A stretch of 64,000 bases of DNA, from the NCBI RefSeq assembly GCF_000014045.1, contig NC_008209.1, positions 3,495,001-3,559,000 of the forward strand. Direction: 5' to 3'. This stretch comes from Roseobacter denitrificans OCh 114 (lineage in GTDB: Bacteria > Pseudomonadota > Alphaproteobacteria > Rhodobacterales > Rhodobacteraceae). The notes under the pieces are model-generated. The model saw only the letters and a list, made by a program, of their open reading frames with translations, was not told the origin of the DNA and searched no databases. The position numbers and the translations under genes are program-made. Below, piece after piece: positions 37,534-46,800 of this stretch. Numbering within the stretch: position 1 is the stretch's first letter; every line of letters begins with the position of its first letter.

Positions 37534-38521
37534 AACCGGACACTACGGGGCTACCGGTATCGGCACAATCGCCACATTCTGTCTGGCGCTCACTCTGTCT
37601 GTGACGGCCCTGCCACCGTCGGCCGCGGCGCAGGCGCACAAGGTGTTTTGTGCCTTGGTGCCCCATTTCAAGGATGAATACTGGCTCAGTGTCGGCTTTG
37701 GCCTTGAGCAGGAGGCGCAGCGCAACAACACAGACATTCTGTTCTTTGAGGCGGGCGGGTATGGCGACCCGGCTGTGCAGATTGACCAGCTTGAGACCTG
37801 CGTGACGCGCGGGGTCGATGCGATTTTGATCGGGGCGGTGGCGTCCGATCATAACGGCCTGACAGAGGCGATTGAACGCGCGGCACGGGATGTCCCTGTC
37901 TTTGGACTGGTCAACGCGGTGCACAGCGATGCGCTGGCCGGTCGTGTCGGTGTGGACTGGCGCGACATGGGATATCTTCTGGGCCAGCACCTGAGCACGC
38001 TGCATCCGGCAGGCTCGCCTGCGCAAACGGCCGTTCTTGTCACCGGCCCGGCCGGGTCCGGCTGGACGGGTCCGCTGGAGGCCGGACTGCGCGAAGGGCT
38101 TGCCCGGAGTTCGGTGACGATCCTCGACGTGCTGGGTGCAGATACCGGCCTGCGCCACCAGCTTGCGCTGAGCGAACAGGCGCTGGAACGCCACCCTGGT
38201 GCCAATTATCTGATCGGCAGCGCCCCGGCCATCGAGGCCGCGCTCGGTTTGCTGGCAACCCGCCCGCACAGGGACAAACCCGTTCTCGTGGCGACCTATG
38301 TCAACCACACGGTCAAACGTGGCCTGATGAACGCCAGTGTGCTGGCCGCGTCTTTTGATGACCCGATGGTGCAGGCCAGAATGGCGATTAAAATGGCCGC
38401 TTCCGCGCCCGCGCGCAGTGCGCAGACCCTCGGACCGAAGGTTGTGGTTCTGACAAACAGTGACGATAATCTGACCGAAGTCCGCATGTCGCCCGCTGAC
38501 TACTTTCCGGCGCTTCAATAG
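37511..38521 (+). CDS. torT: TorT-like periplasmic TMAO-binding protein
   Basis: A 336-residue periplasmic binding protein of the RbsB-like fold. A signal peptide (hydrophobic core IATFCLALTLSVTAL, cleavage near SAAAQA) precedes FCALVPHFKDEYWLSVGFGL and the EAGGYGDPAVQIDQLE segment, typical of TorT. TorT binds TMAO and presents it to the TorS sensor domain. The only suitable start is GTG at 37511, which overlaps the torS start by 23 bases on the other strand; the ribosome site is weak. It has no transporter partner, as expected for a sensor protein. Confidence 0.88.
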   Translation: MSKLVRRITGHYGATGIGTIATFCLALTLSVTALPPSAAAQAHKVFCALVPHFKDEYWLSVGFGLEQEAQRNNTDILFFEAGGYGDPAVQIDQLETCVTRGVDAILIGAVASDHNGLTEAIERAARDVPVFGLVNAVHSDALAGRVGVDWRDMGYLLGQHLSTLHPAGSPAQTAVLVTGPAGSGWTGPLEAGLREGLARSSVTILDVLGADTGLRHQLALSEQALERHPGANYLIGSAPAIEAALGLLATRPHRDKPVLVATYVNHTVKRGLMNASVLAASFDDPMVQARMAIKMAASAPARSAQTLGPKVVVLTNSDDNLTEVRMSPADYFPALQ

Positions 38522-38557
38522 CGCCACTGCGGGGCAACGGACATATTCCCATGTGGA

Positions 38558-39523
38558 TCACGTCCTGCGCCGGATCAGAAACGACAGGCACAAGGTGACG
38601 GTCATGGCGGCGTAGGCGGCGATGGCATGCGGCGCCAGTGACGGCAGGCCATGGATCAGCATCGTACCATTGCCGCCGGGGATGATGGCAGCCGATGCGC
38701 CCATGATGGCCCCACCAGACAGGCAGCGCGCGCCGCCCCACGCTTTCGGGCGGCGCAGATCAAAATCACCGTACCACCACGCCGCGATGAGGCCCCCGAT
38801 CACGACCGTCGCGGCACACATCACCACCGGCAAACCATCCGCATGGGCGTCGGGGTGCACAAGACGTTCGGCACGATGCGACAGAAGGCTCATGTAGGTC
38901 CAGCTGCCCGCCAAGGTGTAGAGCAGCCCACCACAGACACCAACCACCAGCATTGCCCGATACGGCCCCATGCGCGTGGATGCAGGATCGCGCATGTTGC
39001 GCAGCCAGCGGGGCGCGCGCCGATAAAGCGCTACAATCAGAACCACGACCAGCGCGCCCCAGACGGCCAAAGCGCCCATGCCCGGCTGTTCGAGGGGGGA
39101 GACGCGCAGCGGCGCGTCATTGCCAGCGCCGGTTCCGAGCGAGGCCATGGCGATGGCCCCGCCGACCATCCCGACAATCGTGAGCCCATAGACAAGGTTA
39201 CCGCCCGTCAGATGCGCCAGCGTGCCAAGGGCGCAGGCCCGGTTGATCCGCGCGCCAAGCCCGAAGGCAACCCCCGCGAGGAGAACCTGCACCGTCACGG
39301 GGTATCCGGCAGACAGCGTCGCACTGGCCGGAAACAGCCAGTGCAAGGGCAAGATCACTGCCCCCGCCCCTGCCGCCGCGACCCCAAAAGCGCGAAAACG
39401 TCTGCTGCGGCGTTCAACAATCAGCGACTGCGTTGCGGCAACCGCACAGATACTGCCGCGCCGGATCGCATAGCCGACACAAAACGCAAGCATCAGCAGA
39501 AAGGGGGTGAGCAGGACGGTCAT
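38558..39523 (-). CDS. YeeE/YedE (TsuA-like) sulfur-compound permease
   Basis: A 321-residue membrane protein of the YeeE/YedE family with about nine helices. Conserved cysteines are visible in RRGSICAVAA (Cys26), NRACALGTLAHLTGGN and GGARCLSGGAIMGASA. The related thiosulfate channel TsuA relays substrate along such cysteines. It is the last gene of the operon starting at 41852 and begins 15 bases after the flavoenzyme stop. Thiosulfate or another reduced sulfur species is the likely cargo. Confidence 0.85.
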   Translation of the reverse strand: MTVLLTPFLLMLAFCVGYAIRRGSICAVAATQSLIVERRSRRFRAFGVAAAGAGAVILPLHWLFPASATLSAGYPVTVQVLLAGVAFGLGARINRACALGTLAHLTGGNLVYGLTIVGMVGGAIAMASLGTGAGNDAPLRVSPLEQPGMGALAVWGALVVVLIVALYRRAPRWLRNMRDPASTRMGPYRAMLVVGVCGGLLYTLAGSWTYMSLLSHRAERLVHPDAHADGLPVVMCAATVVIGGLIAAWWYGDFDLRRPKAWGGARCLSGGAIMGASAAIIPGGNGTMLIHGLPSLAPHAIAAYAAMTVTLCLSFLIRRRT

Positions 39524-39538
39524 GTTCAGTCGTTCTTA

Positions 39539-40996
39539 TCAGCCGCCCGGCCCGCAGTCGATGCAGCGCAGCGGCGGATTGGGGCCAAAATCCAATGTGG
39601 CTGCAAGGTTGCGCAGCGCGGTGCGCAGGCCCTCTTCGATCACAGGATGATAGAACGGGCGCTGCAACACTTCGGTAACGGTCAGTTTGCTCTCGATGGT
39701 CCAGGCCAGCAGGTGAGCCAGATGCTCCGCCGCCGGGCCTATGATCTCGGCCCCGAGCAACAGCCCGGTTTCGCGATCCCCGTAGACACGCAGCAAACCC
39801 TTGTCCTTGCCGATGACACGCGCGCGGCCCTGATCCTCAAAGGAAACCTCGCCATAGGCGAAATCGACACCCGCCTCTGTCAATGCCTTGTGGCCACGAC
39901 CGGCAATCGCGATCTGCGGGTCAGAAAACACCACGCCGAGGCCCGTGCGGCGCACGCGGCGGTAAACTTCGGGATACCGGGCGGCATTCTCGCCTGCGAT
40001 CCGGCCTTCATCCGCAGCTTCGTGCAACAGGGGCAGATCAACAGCGGCATCGCCGGTCACAAAGATCGGTGCACCCGTGTCGCTCTTGGTTCGTGCCTGC
40101 ATGGACTGCGGGTCAATATCTGGCGTGCCGCGCGCATCCAGCACCAGCGAGGTGTTTTCCAACCCGATCCGGTCAAGGTTGGGCCGACGCCCCGTTGCGG
40201 CCAGCAGGAAATCGAACCGCTCTTCGCCTGTGTCGCTGGCATCCTTGCGGTTGCGCCACTGCACCACGACCGCGTCACCGTCGCGCGTGATCTTCGTCTC
40301 AGCATCAAAATGCGCGGCGAACTCGGCCCCGAATGTGTCACGGGCATAGGCCACCAGATCCGGATCGCTCAGCGGGCCGACGGCATTGCCCATCCCGAAG
40401 AGATGCACCCGCACGCCCAGACGCGACAGCGCCTGACCCAGTTCCAGCCCGATCACACCTGCGCCAAAGACGGCAACCGAGCGGGGCAAATCCTGCCAGT
40501 CAAACACATCATCGTTGATGATCAACCGATCCACTGCGACCTCGAAGGGGGCCGGCACTGCGGGGCGAGAGCCTGTCGCAATGATCACCGTGCGGGCGCT
40601 CAGCCGGGTGCCATCGGCCAGTTCCAAGGTGTGATCATCAACAAACCGCGCATTCTGGCGGATCAGGTGATCGTCCTTGAATTCATCCACGGCCTCCTTG
40701 ACGAAGCCCACGAAACGGTCGCGTTCTGTGCGCAGCCGGTGCATCACGGCAACGCCATCGACTGTTACATCGCCTGCATGAACGCCGAATTTCGCGGTGT
40801 GGCGCGCTTCATGCGCGGCATCTGCCGCCGCGATCAACAGTTTGGAGGGCATGCACCCGACCCTTGCGCAGGTCGTTCCCAAAGGACCTCCGTCAATCAG
40901 GGCGATCCTGTCGGTTTGCCTTGCGGCCTCGCGGTAAGCAGCCATTCCGGCCGTGCCAGCGCCGAGGATTGCAACGTCTACGTCATATTCGCTCAT
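39539..40996 (-). CDS. Dihydrolipoyl dehydrogenase-like flavoprotein disulfide reductase with C-terminal CxxC
   Basis: A 485-residue class I pyridine nucleotide-disulfide oxidoreductase. FAD motif LGAGTAGMAA, redox disulfide Cys43/Cys48 (GTTCARVGCMPSK), NAD motif FGAGVIGLELG and the dimer-interface FYHPVIEEG with the base His-Glu pair are all present. Beyond the usual end it carries RCIDCGPGG (Cys478, Cys481), a possible second redox pair. No lipoyl dehydrogenase complex genes are nearby. Sitting between glutaredoxin and a sulfur permease, under a NemR-like repressor, it more likely reduces a low-molecular thiol, persulfide or other electrophile than lipoate. Confidence 0.87.
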   Translation of the reverse strand: MSEYDVDVAILGAGTAGMAAYREAARQTDRIALIDGGPLGTTCARVGCMPSKLLIAAADAAHEARHTAKFGVHAGDVTVDGVAVMHRLRTERDRFVGFVKEAVDEFKDDHLIRQNARFVDDHTLELADGTRLSARTVIIATGSRPAVPAPFEVAVDRLIINDDVFDWQDLPRSVAVFGAGVIGLELGQALSRLGVRVHLFGMGNAVGPLSDPDLVAYARDTFGAEFAAHFDAETKITRDGDAVVVQWRNRKDASDTGEERFDFLLAATGRRPNLDRIGLENTSLVLDARGTPDIDPQSMQARTKSDTGAPIFVTGDAAVDLPLLHEAADEGRIAGENAARYPEVYRRVRRTGLGVVFSDPQIAIAGRGHKALTEAGVDFAYGEVSFEDQGRARVIGKDKGLLRVYGDRETGLLLGAEIIGPAAEHLAHLLAWTIESKLTVTEVLQRPFYHPVIEEGLRTALRNLAATLDFGPNPPLRCIDCGPGG

Positions 40997-41027
40997 TGTT
41001 TTGGTCCTTTTGTCACCAGTGTTGGTT

Positions 41028-41300
41028 TCACGCTGGTTGTTTGATATTGAGCAGCGCGTCGAGGGTGCCTGATGTGTTGAGGGCGGTGAGGTCGCTGTTT
41101 CCGCCGACGTGGAAGTCTGCGATGAAGATTTGCGGCACGGTGGTGCGCCCGCCGGCGCGGGCGATCATTTCGCCGCGCCGCTCCGGGGTGATGTCGATGT
41201 CGTGGTTCACGAAGCGCACGCCTTTGGCGCTCAGCAGGGCGCGGGCGGCTTTGCAATGGGGGCAATAGCCCTTGGTGTAGAGTGTGATTTCAGGGGGCAT
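41028..41300 (-). CDS. grxC: Glutaredoxin 3
   Basis: A 90-residue dithiol glutaredoxin with active site CPHC (residues 13-16) in YTKGYCPHCKAARALL, the cis-proline in GGRTTVPQIFIADFHVGG and a C-terminal helix. It reduces disulfides or glutathione mixed disulfides using glutathione. It lies between the DUF417 gene and the flavoprotein, 31 bases before the latter, in the same operon. Confidence 0.94.
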   Translation of the reverse strand: MPPEITLYTKGYCPHCKAARALLSAKGVRFVNHDIDITPERRGEMIARAGGRTTVPQIFIADFHVGGNSDLTALNTSGTLDALLNIKQPA

Positions 41301-41319
41301 GGGGTGTCTCCGGGTCTGC

Positions 41320-41342
41320 GCCCCCGCCGCATTGGCGGGGGC
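41320..41342 (-). terminator. Intercistronic hairpin between DUF417 and glutaredoxin genes
   Basis: GCCCCCGCC (41320-41328) and GGCGGGGGC (41334-41342) form a 9-base-pair GC stem with a 5-base loop, directly after the DUF417 stop. Without a T-run it probably attenuates or stabilises part of the mRNA rather than ending it. Confidence 0.45.
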
Positions 41343-41351
41343 GGTGATGGG

Positions 41352-41852
41352 TCAGCTGCGGGCGATGCGGCGCAGGGCGTCACCGGACAAGAACAGCGCG
41401 GCGGCCAGCAGGACGATGTCTTTGAGCAGGAACTGGCCCGGCACGACCGATAGCGCGGGAAAGCCGCCGAGGCTCGGCTCGGTCACGGGCGCGGTGAACA
41501 GGAAGCTGGCCGTCACAAAGAAGGTCGCCAGCGCGCCCAGGGCCCCCAGCAGCGCCACCTTGGGAAATTTCGCACCCACCACCAGCAGCAGGGCAATCGC
41601 GATCTCGGCGGATCCGATCAGGTTCGACGCCCCCTGCAGCGAAAACACCGAATAGAGCCAGCTGGTCAGCGGGCTGGAGGCGACCAGACCCTCGATGGCG
41701 CCCGCCTCATAGGCGGTGAATTTCATCGCGCCGATCCAGCCCAGCACGATCGCGCTGGAAAAGCGGATCGCATGGGTGCCCGCATTCGCCACGGTGTCGC
41801 CCAGATCGGCGAGGTTCACGGCGGCGGCGGGGGTTTCTGTGACATGTGTCAT
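41352..41852 (-). CDS. DUF417 (YkgB/RclC-like) membrane protein
   Basis: A 166-residue inner-membrane protein with four predicted helices. IVLGWIGAMKFTAYEAGAIE, VASSPLTSWLY and the C-terminal LLKDIVLLAAALFLSGDALR match the YkgB/RclC family. E. coli RclC is induced by reactive chlorine species with the flavoprotein RclA. It is the first gene of the four-gene operon and has an AAGGAAA ribosome site. Two TetR-type operators lie upstream. Confidence 0.85.
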   Translation of the reverse strand: MTHVTETPAAAVNLADLGDTVANAGTHAIRFSSAIVLGWIGAMKFTAYEAGAIEGLVASSPLTSWLYSVFSLQGASNLIGSAEIAIALLLVVGAKFPKVALLGALGALATFFVTASFLFTAPVTEPSLGGFPALSVVPGQFLLKDIVLLAAALFLSGDALRRIARS

Positions 41853-41869
41853 GATGTGTTTCCTTTCTT

Positions 41870-41881
41870 GACCGAGTGGTC
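41870..41881. promoter_or_regulatory. NemR/TetR-type operator candidate 1
   Basis: GACCGAGTGGTC (GACC-N4-GGTC), in the context TTGACCGAGTGGTCTT, lies just before the DUF417 start codon. It matches the second site (41939-41950) read on the other strand: TTGACCGATTGGTC. The NemR consensus as I recall it is TAGACC-N4-GGTCTA. Confidence 0.65.
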
Positions 41882-41938
41882 TTTATTTGGGTAAAGCTGT
41901 GCGGCGTCAGTGCCGATGACCAACACCTAGAGATTACG

Positions 41939-41950
41939 GACCAATCGGTC
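41939..41950. promoter_or_regulatory. NemR/TetR-type operator candidate 2
   Basis: GACCAATCGGTC (GACC-N4-GGTC) lies 40 bases upstream of the TetR gene start and 69 bases from the first site. Two matching sites in one divergent promoter suggest the repressor controls both itself and the operon. Confidence 0.65.
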
Positions 41951-41989
41951 AACAACTATCTGTTCACAGCTTCGCGAGGACAATGACAC

Positions 41990-42586
41990 ATGCAGCAACC
42001 CGGGCGCCCGAGGGAATTTGACCCCGATGAGACCCTGTCGAAAATCATGCATCTGTTCTGGGAACACGGCTATGAGGCGACAGGGCTGAGCGACATCACA
42101 AAGGCCACGGGGCTGGGCAAGGCGAGCCTTTATGCGGCCTTTGGCAACAAGCAGTCGATGTACCTCAAGGCGCTTGCACATTACGACGCCCGGATGGTGG
42201 AGGGGGCGGTGCGCATCCTGCGCGCGCCTGACACGGCCCCGCTGGCGCGGATCGACGGGTTTCTTTCCGCGCCGCTCACCGCCCTGCGCGATCACGCCGA
42301 CAGCCGTGGCTGCTTCCTGTGCAACGCCTCGGCGGATCGCGCAGCACTCGATGCACAAACGGCAGCCCTCGTGCGCGCAGGCTATGACCGGATGCGCCAC
42401 GCCATCGCCCATGCGCTGAGCGAGGCACGCCCGGACATGACCCGGGACGCGCGCGCTCAACAGGCGCAACTGATCCTCACGGTCTATTCCGGCCTGCGCA
42501 TCATGGCCCGCGCCGCCACAAACCCCGAAACCCTGCAACAGGCAAAAGACGCCGTCATGATAAACCTCGGAAACAAAACAGAATAA
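41990..42586 (+). CDS. TetR-family repressor (NemR-like)
   Basis: A 198-residue regulator. The N-terminal helix-turn-helix spans about residues 12-58 (LFWEHGYEATGLSDITKATG, KASLYAAFGNKQSMY). The ligand domain starts with RGCFLCNASADRAALD; Cys108 and Cys111 fall close to the redox-sensing Cys106 of E. coli NemR (from memory), so it may respond to electrophiles or hypochlorite. A GCGAGGA ribosome site precedes the ATG. It diverges from the DUF417-grx-flavoprotein-YeeE operon. Confidence 0.88.
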   Translation: MQQPGRPREFDPDETLSKIMHLFWEHGYEATGLSDITKATGLGKASLYAAFGNKQSMYLKALAHYDARMVEGAVRILRAPDTAPLARIDGFLSAPLTALRDHADSRGCFLCNASADRAALDAQTAALVRAGYDRMRHAIAHALSEARPDMTRDARAQQAQLILTVYSGLRIMARAATNPETLQQAKDAVMINLGNKTE

Positions 42587-42845
42587 CGCGCAAGGGGGTG
42601 GGTTGCTCTGCCCCTGTGTGGTCCCTGCACCCTTCGGTTTCCGTGACTGCATTGAGGCCTGTTGCCGCAGCGGGCAGCCAGCGCACCAGCAGCCACTTCG
42701 CGCCCGGCTGAAAACCGAAGCTCACTTGTATCGCGCCGCGACTGGTCATTTTCTGATGCGGTTGATTTCTTCCACGGGCGCGCTTTTGCTTTTGCTCAAA
42801 TCCATTTAAAGGGGCCAAGGACTGCCGCGCAAAAGGAGAGTTTTA

Positions 42846-43889
42846 ATGGACAATTGGGTCGCCCACGCCATTCGACAGATCAACGCCGATGCGCATCGCT
42901 CGGCTGATACCCATCTGTTCAAGCTCCCCTTGCCGCGCCTCACCGGTGTGGACATCTATCTGAAGGACGAGAGCACGCATCCCACAGGCAGCCTCAAACA
43001 TCGCCTCGCGCGGTCGCTTTTTTTATACGCTTTGTGCAATGGCAAGATCAAAGCGGACACACCCATCGTCGAAGCCTCCTCTGGCAGCACCGCCGTTTCG
43101 GAGGCCTATTTCGCGCGGATGATCGGCGTTCCCTTTATCGCCGTTCTCCCCAAAAGCACCGCCCGCAGCAAAATCCGGCAAATCGAGTTTTATGGCGGCA
43201 AGGTTCACTTCGTGGATGCCGCACCGCAGATGCATGACGCCTCGGTTGCGCTCGCCGCCTCAATCGGTGGCTATTTCATGGATCAGTTCACCTATGCCGA
43301 GCGTGCCACCGACTGGCGGGGCAATAACAACATTGCCGAAAGCGTGTTCACCCAGATGGAACAGGAACCCCATCCCATCCCCGCGCATCTGGTAATGAGT
43401 GCGGGCACCGGCGGCACGTCTGCCACCCTGGGCCGTTACATTCGCTATAAGGGCTATGATACGGAACTCACGGTCGTGGATCCGGAAAACTCCGTGTTTT
43501 ATCAAAGCTACATGACAGGGGATCGCAGTCTGCTGTCGGATAAATCCAGCCGTATCGAAGGGATCGGGCGGCCGAAGGTCGAACTCTCCTTTCAGCCCGG
43601 CGTCATTGATCACATGATCGCGGTGCCGGATGCTGCGAGCGTGGCAACCATGCTGTGGCTCGAAGAGTTGATCGGGCGCAAGACGGGGCCCTCCTCCGGA
43701 ACGAACCTTTGGGGGGCACTGAAGCGCGCACAGGACATGATCAAAGCCGGACGCGATGGGTCAATCGTCACATTGCTATGCGACAGCGGGGATCGCTATC
43801 TCGACACCTATTACAATCCGGATTGGGTCAGCCACTGTATCGGGGCCTATCAGGATTATTCCGACCACCTGAACAAACATTTCAAGTGA
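42846..43889 (+). CDS. PLP-dependent cysteine synthase / desulfhydrase family protein
   Basis: A 347-residue fold-type II PLP enzyme. The Schiff-base lysine is K51 in [11 protein letters not shown], the substrate loop is [15 protein letters not shown] and the phosphate-binding loop is [15 protein letters not shown]. The [13 protein letters not shown] ending ([15 protein letters not shown]) is close to stand-alone cysteine desulfhydrases (Cds1-like) rather than CysK. An AGGAG ribosome site precedes the ATG. It converges on the kinase-M23-aminotransferase gene. Substrate, cysteine or a related beta-substituted amino acid, is unproven. Confidence 0.85.
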   Translation: MDNWVAHAIRQINADAHRSADTHLFKLPLPRLTGVDIYLKDESTHPTGSLKHRLARSLFLYALCNGKIKADTPIVEASSGSTAVSEAYFARMIGVPFIAVLPKSTARSKIRQIEFYGGKVHFVDAAPQMHDASVALAASIGGYFMDQFTYAERATDWRGNNNIAESVFTQMEQEPHPIPAHLVMSAGTGGTSATLGRYIRYKGYDTELTVVDPENSVFYQSYMTGDRSLLSDKSSRIEGIGRPKVELSFQPGVIDHMIAVPDAASVATMLWLEELIGRKTGPSSGTNLWGALKRAQDMIKAGRDGSIVTLLCDSGDRYLDTYYNPDWVSHCIGAYQDYSDHLNKHFK

Positions 43890-43899
43890 TCAGGCACGC

Positions 43900-46800
43900 T
43901 CAGGCAACTTCGCCAAGGATGTGATCCAGCACCTCTATGATCATCGCGGCATCCTCAGCTTCGATGGTCAGCGGGGGGCGAATTTTGAGCACATTGTCTT
44001 TGGGCCCTTCGCTGCCGATCAGGATGCGATGATCGCGCATGCGGTTTTTGACATAGGCGCATATCTCAGGCGCTTCCGAACCGTCCGAGCGGATCAGTTC
44101 CACCCCCAGAAACAGCCCCATACCGCGTACGTCCCCCACATAATCGTATTTCGCTTGCAGCGTCTTGAGACCTGCCATCAACTGCCCACCGATCTGGCGC
44201 GCGTTATCCTGCAGATTTTCATCGTCCACGATCTGCAGAACCTCATGGCCAATCCGGCATGACAGTGTTGAGCCCCCGAAGGTTGAAAAGAACTCAATCC
44301 CGTTGTCAAAACTCGCCGCGATCTCGCGCGTTGTGACCAGCACGCCGAGCGGATGCCCGTTGCCGATGGGTTTGCCCATCACGACGATATCGGGCAGCAC
44401 CTCCTGAAACTCAAACCCAAAGTAATACGCGCCCAGCCGCCCCAGACCCGTTTGTACCTCATCCGCAATACACACCCCCCCGGCGGCGCGAATTTTCGCA
44501 TAGACCGCAGCAAGGTAGCCCTTGGGTGGGATGATCTGCCCGCCGACGGACGGGAAGGTTTCGGCGATAAAGCCCGCAACCCCGTGTCCTTTGCGCTGCA
44601 GGGAGGCAATTGCCGGGTCCACCAGATCGGCGAACTTCCGCGCGCGCATCGGATCATCGCGGCCAAAGGACCCCCGATAATCATCCGCAATTTCCACCAG
44701 TTCCACCCAGTCGGATTGCCCGACACCGCCCGGTTTGTTGAACTTGTAAGCAGAGATATCGACCGCCCCGGTCGTGTTCCCGTGATAGCCGTGATCGGGC
44801 GTGACCATCCCCTTGGCACCCGTATGAGCGCGCGCCAGACGCAGGGCCAATTCGTTGGCTTCGGTGCCCGAATTCACGAAATAGCAGACCTGCAGATGAT
44901 CCGGCAGTTTCGACAGAATCTTGTCCGCAAACGCAGTCTGTGCCGGGTGCAGATAGCGGGTGTTTGAATTGATGCGCTTCAACTGATCGGCTGCCACCGC
45001 CTGAATGCGCGGATGGGCATGACCCACATGGGGCACGTTGTTATAGGCATCCAGATAGGGGCGGCCCCATTCATCGAACAGATGGTGTTTCCAGCCGCGC
45101 ACCAGCATCACCGGATCCGCATAGGACAGGCTCAGGTTGCCGCCAAACTTCTGCTGCCGCGCTTCCCTAATGTCGTGTTTTGAGGTCGGAACATAGCGCA
45201 CCTTGTCGTCCTCAAGGTTCAGCAATGCCGCAGGATTGGGGCAGATGGCCCGCCACAGATACATCTCGTCAGGGTCACCGACACCGGGCCAATCGGCCTC
45301 GATGCCCTCAGTCGTCAGCGCCAGCTGAAAATGCACATGCGCAGCCCAGCCGCCGTTCATCGTTGCATCGCCCAGACGGCAGAATTCTTCGCCCCGCTCG
45401 ATCACCTGACCGACGCGCAGCCGGTCCAGAAACTCCGGATCGAGATGACCATAGAGCGTGTAAAACGGATCGCCCTGCGGCGTTTCATGGCGCAGGATAA
45501 TGACACCGCCGTAATCCAGATGTCCGGCGCGATATTCGGCAACAAACACCTCGCCGCGCAGGGGGGCGAACATGGGCGTGCCTGCTGCGGTGAACACATC
45601 AACGGCCAGATGGACCGTGCGCCGGTCACTGGCCTTCCACGGCCCCTTGCGAAAGGCGGGTTCGGCATAGATCAGGCGCGGCTCATGGTAATAGCCCAGC
45701 CAGATGCGACCCTGATCTTCGAATTCCGCGCCCACTCTGGCGGCTTCTTCCAATGGCATGTGAAACGGGTTCCGGGGCCAGGTTGACTGCTCAACAGAAA
45801 GCGAACCCAGCGGGGCGTCTGAGATATCACACCCCATCAAAGGCGCGAAATTGCCCCGTTCCTGCCCCAGCCATGCCTGAACCCGCTCGGCCCCTTCGAC
45901 CACGGGCAAACCGCAGGCTGCTCGCAGGCGGGCGGCAAGCAGGCCGGCGTGCAGGGTGTTGCCCTCCAGAAACCGCCAGGCCGGCGCCTGCGAGATCGTC
46001 ACATACGGGTCATCGGGATTATCCGCCGCCATGAGCGTGGAATTCACGACACTCACCGCAAGGCGCATGCGCAGCAACGGCCAGAGCATGTCAAGCTCGT
46101 CCGTCGTCAGCGGATAAACCGCATGATACCCAGCAACGAGCGCGGCAAGCGCCGCTTCGGGGCGGGCATGATCAAGCACGATATAGGCCGCCGCAATTGC
46201 AAGATCACAGATCCGGGGGGCCGCGCACATATCACCCAGATCAATCAGGCCCGAGACCCGGCGCGGCGCAGACAGCGCACCTGTGACAAGGATGTTGTAG
46301 TCATTTGCATCATTGTGGATGGCCTGTTTCGGCAGCGCGTTCAACGCGGGCATCAGGGCGGCAAACTGCGCGTGGATATCGGTAATCATCTCGCGCTGGG
46401 CGGGGTCGGTGATGCAGGTTGTCTTGTCCCCGATCCACCCCGCACGCATCAAATCCCATTTGAAATCCCGCGCCAGCCCATCGTGGTGAAAATCCGCCAA
46501 GGCCATGGCCGTCCCGGCGAGCACCTGCCCCACCTCATGGATTAACGCCTCGCTTTTGGGGGCGATATGGGCATAGCACTGCCCCGGCAATTGCCCCAGC
46601 AACCACACAAGGCGTTCCTGCCCATTCTCGTCCCCGATCGTCAGCAAAGACGCCGCATCCGCCGCAGGGATAACTGTGGGACAAGGCAGTTGCGGCTGGC
46701 TTGCAGTAATGTGTTCAAAGGCTTTCACCTGCATATCGACAAGCCAGTGGTCGCAGCCCACCCGCATGACCTTGAGGATATAGCCCGCGCCATCCTCGGC

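Noticed and set aside
38651..41044. 797-residue plus-strand frame across the YeeE and flavoprotein genes
   Set aside because: It crosses two genes with clear motifs on the other strand and shows no domain of its own.
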